A stretch of DNA of 64,000 nt from Candidatus Thermochlorobacteriaceae bacterium (GTDB lineage Bacteria > Bacteroidota > Chlorobiia > Chlorobiales > Thermochlorobacteraceae): positions 62,001 through 126,000 of the forward strand of contig JAJUFC010000007.1 of the NCBI GenBank assembly GCA_029263855.1. Reading direction: 5' to 3'. Both the position numbers and the translations under genes were made by a program. Shown here one piece after another: positions 17,653 to 25,576 of the stretch (position 1 is its first letter; each line of letters starts with the position of its first letter). A model generated the notes under the pieces. The model ran no database searches. It was not told the DNA's origin and worked only from the letters and a program-made list of their open reading frames with translations.

Positions 17653-18516
17653 TCAATTTTTCAGAAACCAAACGGTTTTTCTTCCCTTTCCGACGTTGTC
17701 AATTTTTCCGATTGATTTCAAAACCCGTTGCGCGTTGCGGACTTGATGTTTCCAAAGTTTGCCAAAACGCTGTCCGTTGATGACGCGGTCAATCGTATCG
17801 TCGCAAATGTCGGGGTGAATTTCTTGAACAAGGCGATTCAATTCGCGCGTCGTTAAGTTTTTATGCTTTTGAAGGAGATACAAAATCGTTTCCGAGAAAA
17901 TCTCGTTGGTGGTTTGTCCGCTTCGAACCCTGTTTGAAAGTAGTTTTTCGTTGAGCCGTTGCTCGACTCTTTTGAGCGCTTTCGCGCTCGCCTGCTTCTC
18001 AACGGCTTTTAGATGCTTGTTTTTTAAGGCTTGAATGGTCTCGTTTTCGTCTGCGATTTCTTCAAGAAGTTCCAGCGAGATTTGATTTGCCAATCGACGA
18101 TATGCGATTAAATCGGTTTTGATTTGTTGAACCATTGCTTCCTCTTCAATTACAACGCCATATTCGTAGTTATCTTTTAAGCCGCCTTGTGTCAAATTTG
18201 CCGATGTTATGAGCGAAATCTGTCCGTCAATCAAGTAAATTTTTGCGTGCAAACGATGCAAACTCGATACCATAGCCTCCTTGAAGCCTTCACATAATTT
18301 TAATATCGCTTTCGGCTGAGTTACATTTGAAGTAATGTTCTGCACTGACAAATTTGTCAAGATTGAAATTTTCAGTTCCCCTTTGCTCTGCACCTCGTTT
18401 TTAATTGATTTCACACCCTCAATGTTGATGTAAGGACTTGCTATCAAAATTTCTCTCGTCGCTTTTTTCAGTAACGCTTGCAAAGCGGTTTCAACAGGAC
18501 TTTTAACGAGTTCCAT
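17653..18516 (-). CDS. PLD-family nuclease-like protein with C-terminal helical domain
   Basis: A 287-residue protein. The N-terminal third is a phospholipase D fold with one complete HKD motif, HAKIYLID (His90, Lys92, Asp97), followed by SLITSANLTQGG. A single motif implies a homodimeric active site, as in Nuc/BfiI-type nucleases. The middle is a charged helical stretch. The C-terminus (about 200-287) looks like one or two winged-helix units (LLQKHKNLTTRELNRLV, QRFGKLWKHQVRNAQRVL). The combination suggests a DNA-binding nuclease, possibly in restriction or repair. No methyltransferase or helicase lies nearby. Confidence 0.75.
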   Translation of the reverse strand: MELVKSPVETALQALLKKATREILIASPYINIEGVKSIKNEVQSKGELKISILTNLSVQNITSNVTQPKAILKLCEGFKEAMVSSLHRLHAKIYLIDGQISLITSANLTQGGLKDNYEYGVVIEEEAMVQQIKTDLIAYRRLANQISLELLEEIADENETIQALKNKHLKAVEKQASAKALKRVEQRLNEKLLSNRVRSGQTTNEIFSETILYLLQKHKNLTTRELNRLVQEIHPDICDDTIDRVINGQRFGKLWKHQVRNAQRVLKSIGKIDNVGKGRKTVWFLKN

Positions 18517-18552
18517 CGCTTTTGGACAACGGTCTTTAGGTTTCGTAGTTCA

Positions 18553-18578
18553 AAGGGGCAGGATTAGTCCCGCCCCTT
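18553..18578 (-). terminator. hairpin downstream of the secreted propeller gene
   Basis: Seven-base-pair arms (AAGGGGC/GCCCCTT) with an inner three-pair extension lie 17 bases after the stop of the secreted protein gene. Only a few T follow on the minus strand, so it may be a weak terminator or an mRNA-stabilising hairpin. Confidence 0.5.
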
Positions 18579-18594
18579 GTTACACTCGCGTGAT

Positions 18595-21117
18595 TTACTT
18601 CACCAGCATCATTTTTTTCGTTTCCGTGAAGTTTCCTGCTTGCAGTCGGTAGAAATAAACACCGCTTGTCAAGTTGTAGGCGGAAGCATTGAAGTTCGCC
18701 ACATAACTCCCTGCTTCTTGCTTTGCATTGACGAGCGTCGCCACTTTCCGACCTAAGACATCAAAGACTTCCAACTTCACGTCGCTCGCCATCGGAAGTT
18801 GATAAGCAATGATTGTTGTCGGATTAAACGGATTCGGGTAGTTCTGCGCGAGTTCAAATTTTTCAGGCGCGGTAAGATTCGCTTCAATGACATTGCTGTA
18901 TTGAAACGCGCCATTAAAATCGATTTGCTTCAATCGATAAAAGAGTTTTCCACTTGCGCGTTCATCGACGAAGGAATACGATTGCGTTTCGGTGGTCGTG
19001 CCTTTGCCTCTCACGAAGCCAATCGTTTGCCACGCTTCGGCTTCGCGCTTGCGCTCGATTTGGAAGCCTTCGTTGTTAAGTTCTGACGCGGTTTTCCAGA
19101 AGAGTTCGATTCCCACGTTCGCTTTGCGATAGCCAAACTCGATGAGCTCGACGGGCAAGCCGATGTTGACGTAGTTGGCTTTGTAAATGCTACTGTGATT
19201 GGTTGCGGCATAAAGCACGCCGTTTTTTTCCGCCAGCGCATTGACCGAGAACAAATCCAATCCGCTTCTGCTCCAAGCCGTTTCCGTATTGCGCCTGACG
19301 AATACGCCGCCTTCGGAGTTTTGCCCCAGACATGCGACAAGCATCGATCCTTGCAATCCGCTTGACGGCGGCAACGTGGTCGGAATCAAGATGTCGTCGA
19401 CCGTCGCGCTCATTCCCGTTGAGTCGGAAACCCAAGTCGCGCCCGCGTCGGTGGATTTGAAGACGCCGCTGACGTTGGGCGCGGCATAAAGCGTATTGGT
19501 TACGGGGTTAAATCCAATCGCGTAAAATTCTTCGTTGAGCGGGTTCATAATGCCGTTGGATTGAAACCACGTTGCGCCGCCGTTGGTGGACTTGAGCAAG
19601 CCACGCAAGACGGTCGTGGAGCTTGACATTCCCGCATAGAGATTTCCCAAATTATCTTTTCCAAGCGCGCGCACCGAGCCGAGCGACGGCAATGACGTAA
19701 TCGTTCCCGCAACCCACGTCGCGCCGCCATTCGTCGTGCGATAAATCACGGGGTTTGTGCCTGACGTCGTCAATCCCGCGATGAGCGTGTCGCCGTTGGC
19801 GAGCAAGCAATCGACCGTGCGCGTCGCAATGCCCGTATTGGCTGGAACCCAACCCGATAGCGTTCGACGAAACACGCCTGCGTTCCCCGCCGCGGCGAAG
19901 ATAGTTCCGTTCACTTCTTCCAACGCCCAAACGGTTCTCGCGCCAAGTCCGACCGTGTCCATTTGCCAAGTTGCGCCGTTGTCCGTGCTTCGTTGAACGC
20001 CGCCGTTGCTATTCATTCCAGCGTATAGATTTCCGTCGGAGCCAACTTTCAGAGCAAGCACGCTCAAAGCGTTGATTCCCACGTTGGAAATCGAAATCGA
20101 TGAAAAGCTCATCGTGCGCGAAACCGCCCACAAGTTTGAACCGATTAGCGTTTCGTTCACAAGCGCGTTTAATGCGCCTCTCGCCTCGGTCGGAATGCCA
20201 ATGAATGCCCAAATGGACTGTCCGCCCAATGCGACCTGCGACCAAGAACTGCTATCGACAGCACGACGAAACACGCCGCCGGGATTCGTTGGATTGATGC
20301 CAGCGTAAATGTTTCCGCTTGCGTCAATGTAGAGCGCGTTGATGCCTCTTGCGCCAAGTCCGAGCGTGTCAATCGTCCAGCTCGTTGCGGTCAAGGCTTT
20401 GCGATACACGCCCGCGCCTCCGCTGAACACGCCAACAAAAAGCGTATCGCCGCGCTGAACGAAGGCTCTTACGCTTGGCGAGGCTGTGCCAAGCCCAACG
20501 CTGTTGCGCGTCCAATTCACGCCATTGTTCGTGGAGACGTAAATCCCTGCGTCGTTGGGCGCGGTTCCGCCTTCCGTGCCGATATAGAGCAGTCCATTGC
20601 TATCTTTGAAGATGCTCCTGACCGTTCTCGCGTTTCCGCCCGATACGGTGGGCAAATCGCCCGTGATGTTTTGCCACGAGGTTGCGCCCGGTGGTCTGAA
20701 GAAAACGCCTGTGTTCAATCCGCCTGTGTAGAGATTGCCGCCATTGTCGGCGTAGAGCGCGTAAATAGAGCGTCCGCCCAATCCGCCGAGCGAGTCAGGA
20801 ATCCAAGTATTTCCGCCGTTGGTGGTTTTGAAGACGCCCTCGCCGAATGGCGCGCCCCAAACCGTGTCGCCAATCGCTTCAATCGTAAATGACGTTCTGA
20901 CCGTGCCAAGCACATTGACTTCGCGCCAAGTGTTGCCATTATCAGTTGATTTGAAAAAGCCCGCGCTAATCGTTGCGGCGTAGATGTCGCCATTCGCAGT
21001 TCTCGCAAAATCATTCACCCTGCCACCCCAAGGTCCAATTGGCTCGTAAGGTTGCGCCAAGAGCGATGACGACAGTGCAAGAAGTGCCAGCAGAACGAGA
21101 AGTTTCATTTTTTTCAT
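18595..21117 (-). CDS. large secreted beta-propeller protein with C-terminal sorting domain
   Basis: An 840-residue exported protein. A leader (LLVLLALLALSSSLLAQ) is followed by many repeats of the BNR/sortilin type with the recurring pattern STDNGxTW or TTNGGATW, predicted to form one or two beta-propellers. Residues about 650-750 look like an Ig-like spacer (VELIEFGYRKANVGIELFW). The end is a type IX-style sorting domain (FELAQNYPNPFNPTTIIAY, DVLGRKVATLV, GVYFYRLQAG, TKKMMLVK). It is probably carried across the outer membrane and surface attached or released. No catalytic motif is visible; binding or adhesion is likely. Confidence 0.88.
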   Translation of the reverse strand: MKKMKLLVLLALLALSSSLLAQPYEPIGPWGGRVNDFARTANGDIYAATISAGFFKSTDNGNTWREVNVLGTVRTSFTIEAIGDTVWGAPFGEGVFKTTNGGNTWIPDSLGGLGGRSIYALYADNGGNLYTGGLNTGVFFRPPGATSWQNITGDLPTVSGGNARTVRSIFKDSNGLLYIGTEGGTAPNDAGIYVSTNNGVNWTRNSVGLGTASPSVRAFVQRGDTLFVGVFSGGAGVYRKALTATSWTIDTLGLGARGINALYIDASGNIYAGINPTNPGGVFRRAVDSSSWSQVALGGQSIWAFIGIPTEARGALNALVNETLIGSNLWAVSRTMSFSSISISNVGINALSVLALKVGSDGNLYAGMNSNGGVQRSTDNGATWQMDTVGLGARTVWALEEVNGTIFAAAGNAGVFRRTLSGWVPANTGIATRTVDCLLANGDTLIAGLTTSGTNPVIYRTTNGGATWVAGTITSLPSLGSVRALGKDNLGNLYAGMSSSTTVLRGLLKSTNGGATWFQSNGIMNPLNEEFYAIGFNPVTNTLYAAPNVSGVFKSTDAGATWVSDSTGMSATVDDILIPTTLPPSSGLQGSMLVACLGQNSEGGVFVRRNTETAWSRSGLDLFSVNALAEKNGVLYAATNHSSIYKANYVNIGLPVELIEFGYRKANVGIELFWKTASELNNEGFQIERKREAEAWQTIGFVRGKGTTTETQSYSFVDERASGKLFYRLKQIDFNGAFQYSNVIEANLTAPEKFELAQNYPNPFNPTTIIAYQLPMASDVKLEVFDVLGRKVATLVNAKQEAGSYVANFNASAYNLTSGVYFYRLQAGNFTETKKMMLVK

Positions 21118-21217
21118 GATGGTTGGTTTTGATGTTGAAAAAAAGAGCGATGTGAAAAGCCACAGGAAGGAAGGTAATGCGCTTTATGAAAACGCGCAAG
21201 GAAAGAATATCGAGAGA

Positions 21218-21463
21218 TTACTTCGGAAGCGTAATTGAAATCAACGGTAATTTCTTTTCTGAATCGCCATTATGTGAATCACCATTATGGCACGCGCCGC
21301 TTTGGTAACAGCCAACGCAAAGTTCGGCAAGGCTTAACTTCGTAGCACAGCGCGGACACTTCGTAATGAATTGATTCGTGATTTTGAACTTGCACGTTGG
21401 ACAGCTGCGCTCAAAAGCCGTTTGCGGGAGTTTCAAAACATCTTGTTTAGAACAGTTTGACAT
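21218..21463 (-). CDS. Cys-rich zinc-ribbon-like protein in the feo cluster
   Basis: An 81-residue protein with CPTCKFKI, CPRCATKLS and CVGCYQSGACH, i.e. three CxxC motifs plus extra Cys and His. It fits a metal-binding zinc ribbon or iron-sulfur site and has no membrane segment. It starts 19 bases after the feoB stop on the same strand, so it should be part of the feo operon. FeoC and the known FeoB-associated Cys-rich membrane proteins look different. A small metal sensor or assembly partner for FeoB is possible but is inference. Confidence 0.7.
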   Translation of the reverse strand: MSNCSKQDVLKLPQTAFERSCPTCKFKITNQFITKCPRCATKLSLAELCVGCYQSGACHNGDSHNGDSEKKLPLISITLPK

Positions 21464-21482
21464 TGTTTAGTCTCTCCTCTTC

Positions 21483-23519
21483 TCAGATTATCAGCGCGAC
21501 GATGCCGCCCACGCTAAACGCAAACAGCCAACTTCCCGCCCAAATCGTCATCGCTTCCCTGATGCCGCGCTCTTTAATCAACACCATCAAACTTGCGATG
21601 CACGGCACGAACAGCGTGATGACGGTCAATGAAACGACGATTTGTTGCGGCGTTAGGTTCAGTTCGTATAAGCCTGCTGCGCCGAAATCGCGCCGCACCA
21701 TTCCCATCACGAAAGCGCGCGCCGATTCCGCCGGCAACTGAAGCCAATGCGTCGTAATCGGCTCAAAGAGTTTCACCCACCCCTCGAGCAAGCCCGTTAC
21801 TTGCATTACCGAAATGAGCAATGCGCCGATGAAAAACCAAGGCGTCGCTTCTTGCATAAAACTCTTCGTTTTAATCCAAGTTTTTTTCAGCACGTTCGAC
21901 GCGCGCGGCAAGCGCATCGGCGGCAGGTCAATCAAAAGCGCGGACGATTTTCCGGGAAGAATTTTGTCGACAATCGTGCCAATCGCCACCAAGCACGAGA
22001 GAATGATGAAAAAGAAAACCAGCGTATAAAAGCCGCCCGCTTTGGTGAGCAACGCCGTAATGACGGCTAATTGCGCCGAACACGGAATCGCGAAGTTGAG
22101 AATCGAGGCGGCAATCGTTTTTTCGCGTGAAGTTTGGAGCAAGCGCGTGGTAACGGTTGCCATTGTAACGCACCCAAAGCCGAGAATGATGGGAATGACG
22201 GCGCGCCCGTTCAGCCCGATTCCCGTGAAGAGCCTATCGACCATCGTCGCAAGGCGCGGCAAATATCCGCAGTCTTCCAAAATCGCAAGGAACATATAAA
22301 AGCCAATCACGAGCGGCAGAAGCAAGAACGCAAGGTAAGTTACGGTCATCGTGAACGCGCCAAATTCGCCCGCGAATATCGTAACGATTTTTCCCCACAG
22401 CGTCTCTTGCGAAAAGGCGAAATTCTGCATTACATCTTTGCCTTCGATGAAGGCTTTGAACTCGTCGAATTGCGCTTTGTCGCGGCTTGTGCCTTCGGGA
22501 AAGGCAAACGACTTCGTTTCAATCACCTCTTCGCCGTTCAAGACATCGACGGAAATTTCAACAGGCGTAATGGTAGCGAATAGATGTTTGACAAACGGTT
22601 CAAAGAGTTTGTTGCCGAGTTCGACTTCGGTATGTCCGACGACGCGCTGTGCGACCATCACGCCGACGACTTCATAAATAAGCCACAGCGCAAGAATCAA
22701 AATCGGAATGCCTGAAATTGGATTAATTGTCCACTTGCCAAGTTTTTCTGAAATCACTGCGCCAACTTTCATGGCGGATTTTTCGCGCACGACTTCCGAG
22801 ACAATTTCATTCACACGATTTCTGCGAGCCACATAAATTTCTTCGCGCTTATCTTCGGGCGCAATGCCGTGCCGCTCTGCAACGGTTTCATCGCCTTCGA
22901 GAATCATCACCGCGTCGGCGATTGGATTTAGCGTTTGTTTGAGCCTTGCCACAATCGGCTCGAGTTCATGCAAGAGCGTTTTATCGGCGTTGCCAACGGT
23001 CGCATTTTCAAGTGCCTTTTCCAATTCGTCAAACCCATGCTTTTTGATAGCGGTTACTTTGACAATCGGCACGCCGAGAATTTCCGAGAGCCGCTCGACA
23101 TCGATTTCCATTCCCGCTTCCTCCAAAGCGTCCATCATATTGAGCGCGACGACCATCGGAAATTGCATATCGATAAGTTGAAGCGTGAGAAATAAATCGC
23201 GCTCCAAGTTCGTGGCATCAATGACGTTCAAGACGATGTCGGCGGAAAGCACCTCGTCGCGCGCAACGCGCTCTTCGTCGTTGAACGAACTCACGCCGTA
23301 AATGCCGGGCGTATCGATGACGCGAAAGTTTTTGTAATTGCCTTCGGTGATTTCAACCGTCGTGCCGGGAAAATTGGAGACATCGACATACAAGCCGCTG
23401 AAATGATTGAAGAAGAGAGATTTTCCGACGTTCGGATTTCCAACGAGAACTAACTTTTTCTTCCCCGTTTTCTCAACCGATGGCGAGAGCGGCTCTGATT
23501 CTATGATGAGCGTTTGCAT
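21483..23519 (-). CDS. feoB: ferrous iron transporter FeoB
   Basis: A 678-residue Fe(II) transporter. The N-terminal G domain has G1 GNPNVGKS, G3 DTPGIYG and G4 NMMD. A helical GDI-like region is followed by the membrane part with its two Gate regions (GFGCVTMATVTTRLL, AIPCSAQLAVITALL). FeoA precedes it by 21 bases. The gene is probably induced under iron limitation through the palindrome upstream of feoA. Confidence 0.97.
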   Translation of the reverse strand: MQTLIIESEPLSPSVEKTGKKKLVLVGNPNVGKSLFFNHFSGLYVDVSNFPGTTVEITEGNYKNFRVIDTPGIYGVSSFNDEERVARDEVLSADIVLNVIDATNLERDLFLTLQLIDMQFPMVVALNMMDALEEAGMEIDVERLSEILGVPIVKVTAIKKHGFDELEKALENATVGNADKTLLHELEPIVARLKQTLNPIADAVMILEGDETVAERHGIAPEDKREEIYVARRNRVNEIVSEVVREKSAMKVGAVISEKLGKWTINPISGIPILILALWLIYEVVGVMVAQRVVGHTEVELGNKLFEPFVKHLFATITPVEISVDVLNGEEVIETKSFAFPEGTSRDKAQFDEFKAFIEGKDVMQNFAFSQETLWGKIVTIFAGEFGAFTMTVTYLAFLLLPLVIGFYMFLAILEDCGYLPRLATMVDRLFTGIGLNGRAVIPIILGFGCVTMATVTTRLLQTSREKTIAASILNFAIPCSAQLAVITALLTKAGGFYTLVFFFIILSCLVAIGTIVDKILPGKSSALLIDLPPMRLPRASNVLKKTWIKTKSFMQEATPWFFIGALLISVMQVTGLLEGWVKLFEPITTHWLQLPAESARAFVMGMVRRDFGAAGLYELNLTPQQIVVSLTVITLFVPCIASLMVLIKERGIREAMTIWAGSWLFAFSVGGIVALII

Positions 23520-23540
23520 TTTGTAATGTGCTTCACCGTT

Positions 23541-23789
23541 CTAATTGGCAATCACTTCAACCCAAATTTTTTTTGTGAGTTCTTCGCCTATGGCAACCTC
23601 TTGCCGACGATGTTTGACCACGACGGGACCAAACGGCAAGCGTTCGAAACACATCGCTTCGCTTCCTTCGGCAAGTCCAAATCGCAACAGTTGCGTGCGC
23701 ATGTCTTTGTCGTCAATTTGCCTGACGATGAACCGCTCGCCCTTTTTTACGGCGCGAAGCGAAATCAAATTCGATTGAACAGATTGCAT
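23541..23789 (-). CDS. feoA: FeoA-domain iron transport protein
   Basis: An 82-residue SH3-like protein of the FeoA family (ISLRAVKKGERFIVRQI, LLRFGLAEGSEAMCFERLP, VVVKHRRQEVAIG). FeoA acts with FeoB in Fe(II) uptake, probably by contacting its cytoplasmic domain. First gene of the feo operon, with a perfect palindrome directly before the ATG. Confidence 0.95.
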   Translation of the reverse strand: MQSVQSNLISLRAVKKGERFIVRQIDDKDMRTQLLRFGLAEGSEAMCFERLPFGPVVVKHRRQEVAIGEELTKKIWVEVIAN

Positions 23790-23794
23790 TGTAA

Positions 23795-23819
23795 TTTGTT
23801 TAGACTGAATCTAAACAAA
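23795..23819. promoter_or_regulatory. perfect palindrome upstream of feoA (putative metal-regulator operator)
   Basis: Ten-base arms TTTGTTTAGA and TCTAAACAAA flank a five-base centre (CTGAA). The site starts six bases upstream of the feoA ATG, in the spacer between the divergent feo and bch operons. The inner TTTAGA...TCTAAA resembles binding sites of DtxR/MntR-type metal repressors (family knowledge). So iron- or manganese-dependent repression of feo is the likely role. An effect on bchI, whose start is 137 bases away, is possible. Confidence 0.6.
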
Positions 23820-23955
23820 CATTTTTCATTTGACAAATCGTTTTCCATTCGTCTGCGAAAAAATGCGCGTTAGCGGATTTGCGCCTGCGCGCATCTTGCA
23901 AAACCTTTCCGTCGCCGTAAATTGCGTTCAGAAAATCTGTTCTACATTTCTAAAA

Positions 23956-25047
23956 ATGACTATGAAAAAAACATCTCCGCCGAAAAAGAAATCGGCAACA
24001 GGCTCTCACGCTTCCAAGACAACCGAAAAAAAGAAATCGCCCGTTTTTCCTTTCACCGCCATTGTTGGACAAGACGAGATGAAACTTTGTTTGCTCTTGA
24101 ACGTGATTGACCCGCGCATTGGCGGCGTGCTGGTGATGGGGCATCGCGGAACAGGCAAAAGCACCACCGTGCGCGCCCTCGCCGATGTGCTTCCGATGAT
24201 TGAGCGTGCAGAAGGCGACGTCTATAACCGCTCGCTTTCCGACGTTCCGAAATCCGAACTTCGCTCCAAAAAAACGGAGCGCATTCCCGTGCCCGTCGTG
24301 GATTTGCCGCTCGGCGCAACCGAAGACCGCGTCTGCGGCACGATTGACATCGAGAAAGCCCTCACGAGCGGCGTCAAAGCCTTTGAGCCCGGATTGCTCG
24401 CGCAAGCCAATCGCGGATTTCTCTACATCGATGAGGTGAATTTGCTCGACGACCATTTGGTCGATGTGCTTCTGGATGTCGCCGCGTCGGGCGTGAATGT
24501 CGTGGAGCGCGAAGGCATCAGCGTTCGTCACCCTGCGCGCTTCGTGTTGGTTGGTTCAGGCAATCCTGAAGAGGGCGAATTGCGTCCGCAACTGTTAGAC
24601 CGATTCGGATTGCACGCTCGCATCACGACCATCAACAAAGTTCAAGACCGAGTTGAAATCGTCAAACGCCGTCGCGAGTTCGACCTCAATCCCGAAGCCT
24701 TTTTGGAGCAATGGCAACCCGAACAAGACGCTTTGCGCGAGAAAGTCGTTCAAGCGCAGGCGCTCGTTCAGCGCGTAACGATGCCCGACGAAGTTTTGAT
24801 GAAAGTCGCGACGCTCTGCATGCGTTTGGGGATTGACGGACATCGCGGAGAACTGACGATTACCCGCGCCGCTTCGGCTTACGCCGCGTTTGACGGACGA
24901 TTGGAAGTTACGCTTTTCGACGTCCAAGCGATTGCCGCGCCCGCCTTGCGCCACCGCTTGCGACGCGACCCGCTCGAAACCATCGATGCGGGCGAAAAAG
25001 TCGAGCGCGAACTTCAAGCCATTCTCAAAGTTGAAGTTCCCGTTTGA
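23956..25047 (+). CDS. bchI: magnesium chelatase ATPase subunit I
   Basis: A 363-residue AAA+ subunit of Mg-chelatase, which inserts Mg2+ into protoporphyrin IX at the start of bacteriochlorophyll synthesis. Walker A is GHRGTGKST (about residues 62-70) and Walker B is FLYIDEVNLL (about 155-165). Other BchI motifs are GATEDRVCGTIDIEKAL, GLLAQANRGFLY and SGNPEEGELRPQLLDRFG. A Lys-rich N-terminal extension of about 30 residues precedes the core. The ATG at 23956 is preferred over a longer frame from 23830, and an ATG at 23962 is also possible. bchD lies downstream, separated by two small genes. Confidence 0.96.
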   Translation: MTMKKTSPPKKKSATGSHASKTTEKKKSPVFPFTAIVGQDEMKLCLLLNVIDPRIGGVLVMGHRGTGKSTTVRALADVLPMIERAEGDVYNRSLSDVPKSELRSKKTERIPVPVVDLPLGATEDRVCGTIDIEKALTSGVKAFEPGLLAQANRGFLYIDEVNLLDDHLVDVLLDVAASGVNVVEREGISVRHPARFVLVGSGNPEEGELRPQLLDRFGLHARITTINKVQDRVEIVKRRREFDLNPEAFLEQWQPEQDALREKVVQAQALVQRVTMPDEVLMKVATLCMRLGIDGHRGELTITRAASAYAAFDGRLEVTLFDVQAIAAPALRHRLRRDPLETIDAGEKVERELQAILKVEVPV

Positions 25048-25049
25048 AA

Positions 25050-25358
25050 ATGGAAACCGTTATTTCCATCAATCAAAAATTGATTCGCTTAACCGATGAG
25101 CGATGGAGTCATATTGTAACTGGACATCAAGACATTCAAGGCTTAAAAGAAAATGTAATGAATACGGTGTCTAATCCCGATTATGTTTTTTTGGGAAATG
25201 AGGAAGAGTTACTCGCTGTAAAAAAATACGTCGGTGAAAAGTTTTTGGTTGTCGTATATCGTGAGTTAGCCGATGATGGCTTTATCATCACAGCATTTCA
25301 AACAAGACGGATTCACTCTTTATTCAAAAGAAAGTTGTTATGGCAGAAAAATTCGTAG
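25050..25358 (+). CDS. BECR-fold (RelE-like) putative toxin
   Basis: A 102-residue protein starting two bases after the bchI stop. The early RLTDERWSHIVTGHQDI and late FLVVVYRELADDGFIITAF segments match small phage/BECR-type RNase-like proteins that occur next to DUF2283 proteins. The His in the HIVTGH segment and the distal TAFQTRR would be the active-site elements of that fold. The partner gene overlaps its 3' end by 19 bases. Function as a toxin is inferred from family resemblance and pairing. Its location inside a photosynthesis operon is unusual. Confidence 0.65.
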   Translation: METVISINQKLIRLTDERWSHIVTGHQDIQGLKENVMNTVSNPDYVFLGNEEELLAVKKYVGEKFLVVVYRELADDGFIITAFQTRRIHSLFKRKLLWQKNS

Positions 25359-25576
25359 GAGATTACTTGAAGTTCTTGCCTTTGCTTCGTCGATCGCCAA
25401 ATGGCAATGTTTGGATTTCATTCGACAAAGACGCCGACGTTTTATACGTCAATTTTTCAAACCCGCAAGATTCAGATGACGCAGAGTTGAGCGATGACGA
25501 TGTGATTTTTCGATTCAAGGGCGATGAAATCGTGGGTTTCACAATTCTTCACGCAAGCAAGCGTTCATCGCTATGA
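25340..25576 (+). CDS. DUF2283-family protein, putative antitoxin
   Basis: A 78-residue protein with the DUF2283 pattern: VWISFDKDADVLYVNF, then an acidic stretch DDAELSDDDVIF, then GDEIVGFTILHASKR. DUF2283 genes commonly follow small RelE/BECR-like genes and are thought to act as antitoxins (family knowledge). The start overlaps the upstream gene by 19 bases and the TGA overlaps the bchD ATG by four bases. Translation of bchD therefore probably depends on reading through this gene. Confidence 0.75.
   Translation: MAEKFVGDYLKFLPLLRRSPNGNVWISFDKDADVLYVNFSNPQDSDDAELSDDDVIFRFKGDEIVGFTILHASKRSSL

Noticed and set aside
23830-23955. N-terminal extension of BchI
   Set aside because: The extra 42 residues have no BchI similarity and would cover most of the feo/bch promoter region. 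The ATG at 23956 fits better.
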